A stretch of 64,000 bases of DNA from an uncultured Mycoplasmatota bacterium. GTDB taxonomy: Bacteria; Bacillota_I; Bacilli_A; RF39; UBA660. The position numbers and the translations under genes are program-made. Below are positions 25,705 through 33,887 of the stretch, piece after piece. Position 1 is the first letter of the stretch. The number at the start of each line of letters is the position of its first letter. The stretch spans positions 1 to 64,000 of the forward strand of contig CAOKNI010000004.1 in the NCBI GenBank assembly GCA_948470005.1, given 5' to 3'. The notes under the pieces were generated by a model. It made no database searches, had not been told where the DNA came from, and saw only the letters and a program-made list of their open reading frames with translations.

Positions 25705-26433
25705 ATGAAAAATAAATTAGATAAAATATCAATTAGCGAAAGCAAAGGAACTTCAAAATGTTATGTAAGTTTCGCAGATTACAAAAGAGATATTAGTGCT
25801 AGAGATAGCAAGATAAAAGTATTAGAAAAAAAGCTCGAAAAGAAAGATAAAAAAGAGTATAAAATGGGCGATGAAGTAAAATATTGTGGATTAGATTGGA
25901 TAGTTATAAAAACAGACCCTTTTGTAATACCAAAATTTGATATTAATAATAATCCTATAGTTGAAGAAAAAGAGATTATCACACTAATGCTCAAAAATAA
26001 GTTAAATAAAGAGCAGTTAGAAGCATGCGGATACACTCCAGATAATTACAACGATATACCATTTAATACAGACCATTCTGATAACGATTGGAAAAAAAGC
26101 AATATAAGAAAATGCGTGATAAAGTTTGCAAACAAATATTTAAATGTATCAGATTTAACAGAAACTCAAAACTATTATGATTTTAATAAATACAGCATGG
26201 ATTGTATCAGAGTGCCTCACTTGAGAGAAATAGAGGCATTACCTAAAGACTTAAGAAAAGTAGATGCTAGTAGTGGATATTGGACAATGAGCGCATCGTT
26301 TGGAACAACAGACACAGACTCTTATGCTGGCGTGTTCCTTGTGTATTCGAGTGGCGGCCTCTACGCCAACGGCCTCGTGAGCAACTCGTATGGTGTGCGC
26401 CCAGTAATAACACTAAAAGCTGAAACACTGTAA
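25705..26433 (+). CDS. DUF6273-like protein with a DGR-type variable C-terminus
   Basis: 242 residues. The N-terminal 50 residues are charged; from about residue 52 a DUF6273/C-type-lectin-like fold is indicated (EVKYCGLDWIVIKTD), ending in GYWTMSAS and YGVRPVITL, the usual frame of this family. Between these two motifs the DNA changes abruptly to GC-rich codons ending in C or G. That is the position where diversity-generating retroelements diversify ligand-binding residues in this fold. No reverse transcriptase or template repeat is in the window. Probably a displayed or secreted ligand-binding protein; no signal peptide is seen. Confidence 0.7.
   Translation: MKNKLDKISISESKGTSKCYVSFADYKRDISARDSKIKVLEKKLEKKDKKEYKMGDEVKYCGLDWIVIKTDPFVIPKFDINNNPIVEEKEIITLMLKNKLNKEQLEACGYTPDNYNDIPFNTDHSDNDWKKSNIRKCVIKFANKYLNVSDLTETQNYYDFNKYSMDCIRVPHLREIEALPKDLRKVDASSGYWTMSASFGTTDTDSYAGVFLVYSSGGLYANGLVSNSYGVRPVITLKAETL
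26281..26430 (+). other. candidate DGR variable region
   Basis: 26331-26400 has 42 G/C of 70 bases (60%) in a roughly 30% GC genome. Of the 20 codons at 26341-26400, 11 end in C, 5 in G, 4 in T and none in A; eight in a row (26353-26376) end in C. This fits adenine-directed change of AAC codons at positions 1 and 2. Confidence 0.5.
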
Positions 26434-26439
26434 TGGCTT

Positions 26440-26459
26440 CAAAATCTATATTGATTTTG
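26440..26459 (+). other. hairpin just behind the variable-region gene
   Basis: CAAAATC-TATATT-GATTTTG, 7-bp perfect stem, starting seven bases after the stop. DGR targets often have a DNA hairpin shortly after the variable region; alternatively a weak terminator. Confidence 0.4.
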
Positions 26460-26476
26460 TTTAGGAAACGGCTTTT

Positions 26477-26737
26477 ATGAACATAGAAACAAATAAAGAT
26501 TATACAGTGTTCAGAAACGATTTTAACGGATACTCTTATTATAAGATAGGAGTAACCAAAAAATCACAAACTGGTGCATGGATAAATGGCTATATTAGAT
26601 GTCAATTTAAAAAAGATGTAACATTAGAAAATAATACAAAGATAAAAATTAAGAAGTCTTGGTTATCTTTCTATTTAAACAAACAAGAAACGATACCTTA
26701 TGTCTTTATTGAAGAATTTTTTGTAATAAATAATTAA
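26477..26737 (+). CDS. small beta-rich phage protein
   Basis: 86 residues, rich in aromatic and beta-forming residues (YYKIGVTKKSQTGAWINGYI), reminiscent of OB-fold single-strand-binding-like proteins but without a certain signature. Function unknown. Confidence 0.6.
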   Translation: MNIETNKDYTVFRNDFNGYSYYKIGVTKKSQTGAWINGYIRCQFKKDVTLENNTKIKIKKSWLSFYLNKQETIPYVFIEEFFVINN

Positions 26738-26773
26738 TGAGTTAGATTAAACAAACGGAAAGGAGCATGTAAT

Positions 26774-27046
26774 ATGTCAAAGAACAAACTTGTAAATTTA
26801 AATGACCATTTATTTGAACAACTAGAGCGATTAAATGACGAAGATTTAACGGGTGATGAATTATTAGAAGAAATAAATAGATCTAAAGCAATCACCGATG
26901 TAGCAACTAAAATAATTGATAATGGCAATCTTGTTTTAAAAGCGATTCATGAACAAAATGAATATGGAGCAGTAGCTCAAGAAGTGCCAAAGATGTTATT
27001 AGGAGCCGGAATAGATGAAAAAAGTGTGGAGCAAAGAAAGGGATAA
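26774..27046 (+). CDS. helical phage protein of unknown function
   Basis: 90 residues, acidic N-terminal half, then EINRSKAITDVATKIIDNGN, a segment I have seen in Firmicute phage proteins located before HNH genes. AAAGGAGC ribosome binding site. Overlaps the HNH gene by 32 bases. Confidence 0.65.
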   Translation: MSKNKLVNLNDHLFEQLERLNDEDLTGDELLEEINRSKAITDVATKIIDNGNLVLKAIHEQNEYGAVAQEVPKMLLGAGIDEKSVEQRKG

Positions 27047-27836
27047 TTATTTAATTCAGATTCATAAAGGAAAATCTAACAAAGAAATAACAGAACTATT
27101 TAATCAAAAATTTAATACTGAATTAACAGAATCAGCTATAAATAGTAGAAAAAGAGTACTTAAATTAATATCTAATTACAAATATTGTTCGAAATATAAT
27201 GAGGAAATAATTGAATATTTAAAGAAAAACCATAAAGGGAAATCTACTATCGAGCTTTCTAATGAAATAAATAAAAAATTTGGATTAAATACAGATCCCG
27301 ATAGTATTCAAAATTTAAAATCTAGAATTAAAAAAAGAGATGGCTTTATATTTGAACCAGCACGAAACGATGGATGTATTAAAAAGGGACATATTCCTAA
27401 TAATAAAGGCAAAAAATGGGATGATTATTTATCTAAAGAAAAGCAAGAGAGATGTAGAATTACTACTTATAAAAAAGGAAATAAACCTTTTAATGCTGTA
27501 GATATTGGTAAAGAAAGTATGCGATATAGTGGAAGTAAACCTGAAGATTTAGGGTATGTTCATGTAAAAATTTGTGATGGTAAAGGTAATAAAAATTGGG
27601 TTCCAAAACAGAGAGTTATTTACGAACAACATTATGGTCCGATTCCAAAAGGTCATAAAGTTATATTTGCTGATGGAAATAGATTTAATTTCTATATAGA
27701 CAACCTGGTTCTTGTATCATCATCAGAAGAATTAATAATGAATCAGAAAAATTTAAGATATGATGATCAGGATTTAACAAAAACAGGGCATCTTATAGCG
27801 AAAGTCATTGATAAACGAAACAAATTAAGGAAGTAG
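27015..27836 (+). CDS. HNH homing-type endonuclease with SANT-like N-terminus
   Basis: 273 residues. Two Myb/SANT-like repeats at the N-terminus (WSKERDNYLIQIHKGKSNKE and a second near 60-100) are followed by an HNH_3 domain: QRVIYEQHYGPIPKGHKVIF and NFYIDNLVLVSS. This architecture is common for phage free-standing HNH nucleases. May be selfish or have a DNA-processing role. Confidence 0.8.
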   Translation: MKKVWSKERDNYLIQIHKGKSNKEITELFNQKFNTELTESAINSRKRVLKLISNYKYCSKYNEEIIEYLKKNHKGKSTIELSNEINKKFGLNTDPDSIQNLKSRIKKRDGFIFEPARNDGCIKKGHIPNNKGKKWDDYLSKEKQERCRITTYKKGNKPFNAVDIGKESMRYSGSKPEDLGYVHVKICDGKGNKNWVPKQRVIYEQHYGPIPKGHKVIFADGNRFNFYIDNLVLVSSSEELIMNQKNLRYDDQDLTKTGHLIAKVIDKRNKLRK

Positions 27837-27838
27837 TT

Positions 27839-28111
27839 ATGGATCTAGAACAAGAATATTATGATCTATTATATGAAAATCGAAAATTAAAGAACGAAAT
27901 TGATATTTTAGAGAGCGAATTAATCTTAATTAAGAACGATAAAAAGTTTATGGCCATAACTCTTACTTTTGTTAATAAAATCAATGAATTAAATAAAATT
28001 ATAAACAAAATATTTATTTATAACACAAAAATAATTAAAAGTGAAAAGTCTAAAGAAATAAAAGACTATGCATTAAATAATTTGAAAATAATGGAGGGCG
28101 AAAATGAATAG
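27839..28111 (+). CDS. small coiled-coil phage protein
   Basis: 90 residues; Glu/Lys/Leu-rich helix at the N-terminus, then a more hydrophobic middle. AGGAAGT ribosome binding site three bases ahead. Overlaps the next gene. Function unknown. Confidence 0.6.
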   Translation: MDLEQEYYDLLYENRKLKNEIDILESELILIKNDKKFMAITLTFVNKINELNKIINKIFIYNTKIIKSEKSKEIKDYALNNLKIMEGENE

Positions 28112-28598
28112 AGATTATTTAATTAAAAAAAGTAAAGAAATAAAAGAAAATGGGAATATGTTAGGAATAAAGGTTACAATTCCTAACCAGGATGAAACAG
28201 AACTCATTGTAAATAGCAACTCTAGTATCGATAACAAAGTCAATTATTACTGCAAAGCATATGATGAAAATTTAGTACATTCTATGAATGACAAAATTAG
28301 AATTGTTGATATTCAGGAAATCAAACATATTATTCCAAAGTGTTCAGATGAATTAAAAGTAGAAGAATTAAAAAATAGAGGATTTCAAGAGAAAATGTTC
28401 ATGGGTATGGGTGCAGCACTTTATAAAGAATATAAAAATGACTATCACTTTTATGCGATTATTGTTGGATTTAATGGTGATGTAATTGTTACTAATTATG
28501 ATGAAACAGAAAACAATACAATTTCATTTAATTTTAATAAGGACTTTGTGAATGACTTAATATACATATTAGAACATTTAGAAATGCTAAAAGATTAA
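28104..28598 (+). CDS. phage protein of unknown function
   Basis: 164 residues of mixed alpha/beta composition. GGAGGGCG precedes the ATG. No motif recognised. Confidence 0.65.
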   Translation: MNRDYLIKKSKEIKENGNMLGIKVTIPNQDETELIVNSNSSIDNKVNYYCKAYDENLVHSMNDKIRIVDIQEIKHIIPKCSDELKVEELKNRGFQEKMFMGMGAALYKEYKNDYHFYAIIVGFNGDVIVTNYDETENNTISFNFNKDFVNDLIYILEHLEMLKD

Positions 28599-28629
28599 AA
28601 AGAATATTAGGGGATAGTTGGGAGGAAAT

Positions 28630-29661
28630 ATGCAAATAATTAGTAAAAAAATAAAAGAAATAAAAGAATACGAAAACAATCCGAGAAATAACGATAATGC
28701 AGTTGAATATGTTGCAAGGTCTATCAAAGATTTTGGATTTAAAATACCAATTATTGTTGATAAAAACAACGTGATAGTTGCTGGACATACACGATATAAA
28801 GCAGCAAAAAAATTGAATTTATCAGAGGTCCCCTGTATAGTTGCTGACGATCTAACAGATGATCAAATTAAAGCATTTAGATTAGTGGATAATAAATCTG
28901 CAGAATTAGCAGAATGGAATTTAGAATTATTAAATATCGAATTAGAAAATATACACGAAATAGATATGAACTTATATGATTTTGAGCTATCAGAAATATT
29001 AGATAATGTGATCGAAGATGATTACGAAATAGATTTACCAGAAGAACCTAAAACAAAATATGGGGATATATACAAATTAGGAAATCATTATCTAATGTGT
29101 GGTGATAGTACAAAGAAATCAGATGTAGAAAGGTTAATGAATGATCGCCATGTAGATCTTGTGGTTACAGATCCGCCTTACAATGTTAATTATAATGGAA
29201 AAACAGAAGATAGTTTAAAGATTCTAAATGATAACATGGATAATAATCAATTTTATGATTTTTTAGAATCAGCATTTATGAATTTAAATAATGTATTAAA
29301 AGATGGAGGATCAGCTTATATCTTTCATGCAGATACAGAGGGCTTAAATTTTAGAAAAGCATTTATGAATTCAGGATTTAAATTAGCACAGTGTCTTATA
29401 TGGGTAAAAAATACATTTGTAATAGGCCGCCAAGATTATCAATGGAAACACGAACCAATATTATATGGTTGGAAATTAGGTGCAGGACATTATTTCGTAA
29501 ATGATAGAAAGCAAAGCACAGTATTAGAATTTGATAAACCATCAAAAAATGAAGAACATCCAACGATGAAACCAATTGAATTAATTGCTTGTCTAATAAA
29601 AAATTCATGCAAAAAAATGATGCTGTTGCAGATTTCTTCGGAGGTAGTGGATCTACTCTAA
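28630..29661 (+). CDS. ParB-domain DNA methyltransferase, frameshifted (N-terminal part)
   Basis: N-terminal ParB/Srx-like domain (NPRNND, VAGHTRYKAAKKL) fused to an adenine methyltransferase domain with DPPYNVNY (motif IV) and a target-recognition part ending at HPTMKPIELI. The reading frame then leaves the family sequence at an A7 run (29611-29617) and ends with an unrelated tail. The missing AdoMet-binding motif I continues in the -1 frame. GGGAGGAA ribosome binding site supports ATG 28630. No cognate nuclease is visible, so it would be an orphan methyltransferase that could protect phage DNA. Confidence 0.85.
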   Translation: MQIISKKIKEIKEYENNPRNNDNAVEYVARSIKDFGFKIPIIVDKNNVIVAGHTRYKAAKKLNLSEVPCIVADDLTDDQIKAFRLVDNKSAELAEWNLELLNIELENIHEIDMNLYDFELSEILDNVIEDDYEIDLPEEPKTKYGDIYKLGNHYLMCGDSTKKSDVERLMNDRHVDLVVTDPPYNVNYNGKTEDSLKILNDNMDNNQFYDFLESAFMNLNNVLKDGGSAYIFHADTEGLNFRKAFMNSGFKLAQCLIWVKNTFVIGRQDYQWKHEPILYGWKLGAGHYFVNDRKQSTVLEFDKPSKNEEHPTMKPIELIACLIKNSCKKMMLLQISSEVVDLL

Positions 29662-29789
29662 TAGCATGTGAACAATTAAGTAGGGTATGTTACATAATGG
29701 AATTAGATCCTCGTTACTGTGATGTTATTGTTGATCGCTGGGAAACCTTTACTAATCAAAAAGCAGAATTAATTAGCGGTGATCAGTAA
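29607..29789 (+). CDS. C-terminal fragment of the ParB-methyltransferase
   Basis: Carries the AdoMet-binding motif ADFFGGSGSTLIACEQ and the family end MELDPRYCDVIVDRW, directly continuing the upstream protein in the -1 frame. Either a broken gene, a sequencing error in the A run, or expressed by slippage on A7. ATG 29607 could also allow separate translation. Confidence 0.75.
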   Translation: MQKNDAVADFFGGSGSTLIACEQLSRVCYIMELDPRYCDVIVDRWETFTNQKAELISGDQ

Positions 29790-30091
29790 TGAATGAGGAA
29801 ATTAAGATAAAAAAGGATGTATTTGAAAAATTATGTGCATTACAGTGTAATATAAAAGAAATTGCAGGAACATTCGGTTGTACTGTGGACCAATTAAAAA
29901 TATGGTGTAAGCAAGTATATAATGCAGATCTTGAAAAAGTTTATAATGTGAAAGCAACAAAAGGGAAAATCTCTTTAAGGAGTTTGCAGTTTAGATTGGC
30001 AGAAAAAAGCCCTACAATGGCGATATATCTAGGAAAAGTATATTTGAATCAAGATGATAAAAATGGAGGAAAAAATGACAATATTTTGTAG
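29789..30091 (+). CDS. HTH-containing phage protein
   Basis: 100 residues with a helix-turn-helix-like segment (CNIKEIAGTFGCTVDQLKIW) typical of small phage DNA-binding proteins. Start overlaps the previous stop (TAATG). Confidence 0.7.
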   Translation: MNEEIKIKKDVFEKLCALQCNIKEIAGTFGCTVDQLKIWCKQVYNADLEKVYNVKATKGKISLRSLQFRLAEKSPTMAIYLGKVYLNQDDKNGGKNDNIL

Positions 30092-30140
30092 TAAAGAAAA
30101 ATGCAAAAATCTTAGTAAAAGAAGAATTTGGGTGGAATAA
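30075..30140 (+). CDS. tiny 21-residue reading frame coupled to the ASCH gene
   Basis: MTIFCSKEKCKNLSKRR plus four residues, with GGAGG nine bases upstream and the stop overlapping the next ATG (TAATG). May be a real leader peptide or only a coupling device. Confidence 0.35.
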   Translation: MTIFCSKEKCKNLSKRRIWVE

Positions 30141-30436
30141 TGCTAACACTACCAATTAAAAAGAAATGGTTTGATATGATTAAATCGGGCGAGAAGAAAG
30201 AAGAATATAGAGAGATAAATGTTTATTATCAAAGTAGATTTGAAAAATATACACCATTAGAATATTTGCCACCAGAAGAATTTATGATAATTTTAAGAAA
30301 TGGATATTCGAAAAATAGTCCTAAAATAAAATGCAATGTAACAGTTCAAATTGGTGAAGGTAAAGAAGAATGGGGAGCAGAACCTAACAAATTATATTAT
30401 GTTTTAAAAATATTAAGTGTAGAAGAGGCAGAATGA
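30140..30436 (+). CDS. ASCH-domain protein
   Basis: 98 residues beginning LPIKKKWFDMIKSGEKKEEYR, a typical ASCH start with Lys and Glu residues of the nucleic-acid-binding cleft. ASCH proteins are beta-barrels linked to RNA binding or nucleotide modification. ATG 30140 overlaps the stop of the tiny frame upstream. Confidence 0.75.
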   Translation: MLTLPIKKKWFDMIKSGEKKEEYREINVYYQSRFEKYTPLEYLPPEEFMIILRNGYSKNSPKIKCNVTVQIGEGKEEWGAEPNKLYYVLKILSVEEAE

Positions 30437-30774
30437 TGACCGAAAAAGAACTAAAGAAAAACTATATAAGAGGCATTATTAAAGCTTCTAATAATAATGA
30501 AGAATTACTTGTTAATGAGATATTAAAATTATGTTCTAAACAATACCGATTAGGTTTAGCACAAGGCAAGTTTGATACCACAGTAGAGTTCCAACAAAGA
30601 ATAGATAGAGCTGTTGAATTAGCTTATCAATATGCTCATGTTGATGGTGGCCATCATAGAATATGGACTATAGACCAAATGATTAGAGTGCTTTTAGGTG
30701 GCAATTACGAAAAATGGATATCTGACTACGAAGAAGGCGGAAAGTATTTATGGGATATAGGAATAGCCCCGTAA
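30433..30774 (+). CDS. phage protein of unknown function
   Basis: 113 residues, helical; contains YAHVDGGHHRIWTIDQMIRVLLGG, of a type often seen in Firmicute phages without assigned role. Start overlaps the ASCH gene. Confidence 0.7.
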   Translation: MMTEKELKKNYIRGIIKASNNNEELLVNEILKLCSKQYRLGLAQGKFDTTVEFQQRIDRAVELAYQYAHVDGGHHRIWTIDQMIRVLLGGNYEKWISDYEEGGKYLWDIGIAP

Positions 30775-30805
30775 AATTAATTTTACAAGGAAAGGAAACA
30801 CAATA

Positions 30806-31147
30806 ATGTTTAATAAAAAGAAGATTGAAAAACTAGAAGCTAAAATATGCAGCTTAGAACAAGATTTAATAAAAGAAAAGAACAATACAGAAACCTATAA
30901 AGAAATACTTAGAAATTCAAATTGTAGTACTCTTTTATTAGAAGAAAATCAGAAATTAATAGAGTGGATAAAAAACATTTTAGAAGAATATGGAACTTTT
31001 GAAGTAAGAGAAAGAAGCACAGTTCATATACCAGTTTACAGAAGAATTAATGCATCACCTTTTCGTTATGAAAATGAAGAATTTCCACGATGTGAGGACA
31101 AAATAATAGTTATACCAGAAATCGTGATATACGAAAGAAAATATTAG
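30806..31147 (+). CDS. coiled-coil phage protein of unknown function
   Basis: 113 residues; N-terminal coiled coil (LEAKICSLEQDLIKEK), C-terminal beta-like part. Ribosome binding site AAGGAAAG. Confidence 0.6.
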   Translation: MFNKKKIEKLEAKICSLEQDLIKEKNNTETYKEILRNSNCSTLLLEENQKLIEWIKNILEEYGTFEVRERSTVHIPVYRRINASPFRYENEEFPRCEDKIIVIPEIVIYERKY

Positions 31148-31157
31148 GAGAAAAAAT

Positions 31158-31364
31158 ATGGAAAAAATAATTAAAATGAAAAATTTAAATAGGCCAGGAG
31201 AAGTTACTTATTTGGCGAGAATGAGCAAAAGAGGAAAAATTTATTATGTAGTAGAAAAGGCACTAGCTACTCCGTTTGATGAAGAAATTGCAATAAAATT
31301 AATTAAGAAATTAAAAAAGAGAACTCATATACAAACAGAACTTTTAGACTATTTTGAGGAGTAG
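31158..31364 (+). CDS. small phage protein
   Basis: 68 basic residues, AGGAG ribosome binding site. Function unknown. Confidence 0.55.
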   Translation: MEKIIKMKNLNRPGEVTYLARMSKRGKIYYVVEKALATPFDEEIAIKLIKKLKKRTHIQTELLDYFEE

Positions 31365-31367
31365 ATT

Positions 31368-31558
31368 ATGAAATATTTAAAAATTTATTTGTAATATTAT
31401 TAACTCCTATCTATTGTGTAATATTTCTTTTCATAAAAATGTTTGAATTTATAGAACCATTGGCACTACGTATCGGTAATGGTATGACTTATTCTTTTAT
31501 AGAAGTACACAATTCGATGTATAAATTCTGGAAAAAGATTTTTAAATGGGGAGATTAG
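31368..31558 (+). pseudogene. frameshifted small membrane protein gene
   Basis: ATG 31368 reads only eight codons before TAA, but the neighbouring frame continues with a hydrophobic helix (VILLTPIYCVIFLFIK) and a plausible end (NSMYKFWKKIFKWGD) to 31558. Adding one base in the A/T run near 31380 restores a 63-residue membrane protein. Confidence 0.5.
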
Positions 31559-31692
31559 ATATTGAAATTTACATTACTGCTGTTGGAAAAGAGTTCAATT
31601 ATGATACTTATGTAGAAGAATATAGCACAATATGGTAAGGCATAAATGATGAAGAACAAGAGTATCAATTTAAAGCTATTCATGGCTTATAA
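31546..31692 (+). pseudogene. small phage gene interrupted by a stop
   Basis: Starts at ATG 31546 inside the previous frame, reads MGRLDIEIYITAVGKEF and onward, meets TAA at 31636 and continues in frame (GINDEEQEYQFKAIHGL) to a second stop at 31692. Looks like a 48-codon gene with a nonsense change. The remaining DNA to 31838 is the repeated leader. Confidence 0.45.
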
Positions 31693-31710
31693 AAAGTTAT
31701 CAAAAACTTT

Positions 31711-31829
31711 AAAAAGTATCGAACATAAAAAATAAGGTGTAATGCCTTATAAATACTAGCAAAAATCAAGATTATATAGGTGCAATATAATATTGTGGTT
31801 ATCTTGCATCGAATAATAAAGAAAAGAGG
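31711..31829 (+). repeat. structured leader repeat, copy 1
   Basis: 119 bp matching 34442-34561 with about eight differences. Contains hairpins ATAAGG/CCTTAT and CAATAT/ATATTG and outer arms CAAGAT/ATCTTG. Ends in a ribosome binding site (AAAGAGG) nine bases before the ATG at 31838. Confidence 0.85.
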
Positions 31830-31837
31830 CAAACCAA

Positions 31838-32212
31838 ATGAGAAATAAAGCTAGAAAATATTTTGAAGAATGTAACTTATCATATGAGGTTATAAATATG
31901 AATGATCTCTATAAGTTAATTAAGATTTTAAATAACAAAATATCAGAAACAAATAATTATTTAATTATGATGAACGAGCCATATTTAAAAGGAAAAAATA
32001 GAAATATAATCTTTAAAAATAATAAATTAATATTTGCTGCATTAAGAGTAAAAGGTGATTATTTTGCCGATAGAGAAGCAATCACTTTTAATGAAGATAA
32101 ATTTATTGGCTTTTGTGGATGGGCAGATGATAATAATACTCGACCAATTACTGATGGATTTATAGAATGGTGTGATTATTTAAAATCAAAAAGAGAGGAT
32201 GAAGTAATATGA
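31838..32212 (+). CDS. phage protein of unknown function
   Basis: 124 residues with a WADDNNTRPITDGFIEWCDYL end. Sits behind leader repeat copy 1. Overlaps the next gene by four bases (ATGA). Family not recognised. Confidence 0.65.
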   Translation: MRNKARKYFEECNLSYEVINMNDLYKLIKILNNKISETNNYLIMMNEPYLKGKNRNIIFKNNKLIFAALRVKGDYFADREAITFNEDKFIGFCGWADDNNTRPITDGFIEWCDYLKSKREDEVI

Positions 32213-32544
32213 TGCCTAAATGTACCTTAAATCAATCTACGATATTTATAAAAGATGAGGCAACAGGCGAAATGCTTGAATTAGGTAATATTGAAAAAAT
32301 AGAACTAGAGGAAATTCAAACTGAACATGAGTCTTATAACTATAGTACTTGTTATATTAATCATCCTCGAGAAGTATCAGTGAGTTATAGATTAAAAACT
32401 ATTTCAAGAAAAAAATTTATTAAATTGTTAATGGCCAGAAAAATTCAAAGAAATGCTGCTAATGAACTTGCTAAATATTTTTTGAATAAAAGAGGTTATT
32501 ATTCTTATATGGATTTATTCTTATTCGATGGAGGTGTTTTATGA
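32209..32544 (+). CDS. phage protein of unknown function
   Basis: 111 residues, mixed; N-terminal half beta-like, C-terminal half basic and helical. Coupled to both neighbours by ATGA overlaps. Confidence 0.65.
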   Translation: MMPKCTLNQSTIFIKDEATGEMLELGNIEKIELEEIQTEHESYNYSTCYINHPREVSVSYRLKTISRKKFIKLLMARKIQRNAANELAKYFLNKRGYYSYMDLFLFDGGVL

Positions 32545-32771
32545 GAATAATAAAATGTGATATTTGTAAAAAAGAATTAAATCTAACCGAATGTATTACA
32601 AAATTTTCTTATACCAAGCAACTTGATTTATGCTCTGAATGCTCTCTTAAATTTAATGAATTTGAAAATGATTTAAATGAGCAAGAAAATAAATTAAATA
32701 AAGAATATGAAGAAAAAAGGAAAAGGTTATATGAATCAGTAATAACTAAATATGGTTTAAACGAAGAATAA
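32541..32771 (+). CDS. small zinc-ribbon plus coiled-coil phage protein
   Basis: 76 residues with CDICKK and CSEC forming a four-cysteine site, then a Glu/Lys helix. GGAGGTG ribosome binding site. Function unknown. Confidence 0.65.
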   Translation: MRIIKCDICKKELNLTECITKFSYTKQLDLCSECSLKFNEFENDLNEQENKLNKEYEEKRKRLYESVITKYGLNEE

Positions 32772-32790
32772 AAAGAAAGTAGATGTGGTC

Positions 32791-33666
32791 ATGACTAAAG
32801 ATGAACTAAAAGTAAAATTAGATGATTGGATCAATAAACAACGATTGGATGAATATGCAAAGAAAACATTAATTGATTATCGGCATGGAGTTAATTTGTT
32901 TATAGATTGGATAAAAGATGATTCTTTTACTATCACTAAAGATCTTATGATAGATTATAAAAACTATTTAGAACAAACTTTTGCCTTGAATTCAAGAAAT
33001 AAATATATTGTTGAAATTAACAAATTTTTAAAATATTGTGGATATAATGATTGCACCTTAAAAAAGTTTAAGACACAAAGAAAAACATCTATTGATGATC
33101 CTATATGGGAACAAGAACACAAAAGAATGCTCCGCTGGTCAAAAAAATTGGATATGGAAGATATGTATTGGATTATGGAATCATTTGCATTTGTAGGAAT
33201 AAGAGTAGAAGAATTAAAATTCTTTACAGTAGAAAAAATAACAGAAAGTAATTTTATTAAAGTTTTTAATAAGGGAAAAGAAAGAACTATTATTTTAACG
33301 AATGAGTTACGAAGAGGACTTATAGATTATTGCAAAAGAAATGGAATTACAGCAGGATATATATTTATTAGTACCTCGCCAAAAGCCAAACCTGGTGCAA
33401 TGTGGGATAAAAGTACAATCTGGAGGCGATTAAAAAGAATTGCTAGAGCAGCTAAAATAAATCCTAACAAAATTCATCCGCATGCATGGAGGCATCTGTT
33501 TGCAAAAAAAGCAAAAGAGGCGGGCATAGATTTAGATGAGTTACAGGATATTTTAGGACATGCTGATATAAAGACTACAGCTATTTATACACAAACATCT
33601 AATAGAGAAAAGAAAGCAAAAATAGAAAAAATAAAATATGGAAAGGGAAATGGAAATGAATTTTGA
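32791..33666 (+). CDS. second tyrosine recombinase (XerC/D-like)
   Basis: About 291 residues. SAM-like core-binding domain (YAKKTLIDYRHGVNLFIDW) and catalytic domain with Arg in VGIRVEEL, Lys near KGKERT, HAWRH, LGHAD and Tyr in AIYTQ: a full active site. It is distinct from the attL-proximal integrase and lacks an arm-binding domain. Central phage position and plus orientation suggest a role other than integration, such as dimer resolution, inversion or late-gene control. ATG 32791 is used; GTG 32785 is possible. Confidence 0.9.
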   Translation: MTKDELKVKLDDWINKQRLDEYAKKTLIDYRHGVNLFIDWIKDDSFTITKDLMIDYKNYLEQTFALNSRNKYIVEINKFLKYCGYNDCTLKKFKTQRKTSIDDPIWEQEHKRMLRWSKKLDMEDMYWIMESFAFVGIRVEELKFFTVEKITESNFIKVFNKGKERTIILTNELRRGLIDYCKRNGITAGYIFISTSPKAKPGAMWDKSTIWRRLKRIARAAKINPNKIHPHAWRHLFAKKAKEAGIDLDELQDILGHADIKTTAIYTQTSNREKKAKIEKIKYGKGNGNEF

Positions 33667-33868
33667 TCGTGAAATGATAGGGTTAGAACCTATTATCAAA
33701 AAAGAAATGATTATGATTAAAAAAAGTGAATATAAAGATTTATTAATAACACAAGGAAAATATGAAGAATTAAAATACATAAGCAATCAGATATTTTCAT
33801 TAATGACACCTAATGATTTTAAAATAGTATGTGATCACATATTAACAAAAAAAATATTAAAGAATTAA
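33656..33868 (+). CDS. small phage protein
   Basis: 70 residues from ATG 33656 with GAAAGGGAAA ahead; ATGs at 33638 and 33650 are in frame. Overlaps the recombinase end. Contains a KKSEYKDLLITQGKYEELKY helix like that of the 35198 gene. Function unknown. Confidence 0.6.
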   Translation: MNFDREMIGLEPIIKKEMIMIKKSEYKDLLITQGKYEELKYISNQIFSLMTPNDFKIVCDHILTKKILKN

Positions 33869-33887
33869 AACAACAAGGGGTGAAAAT

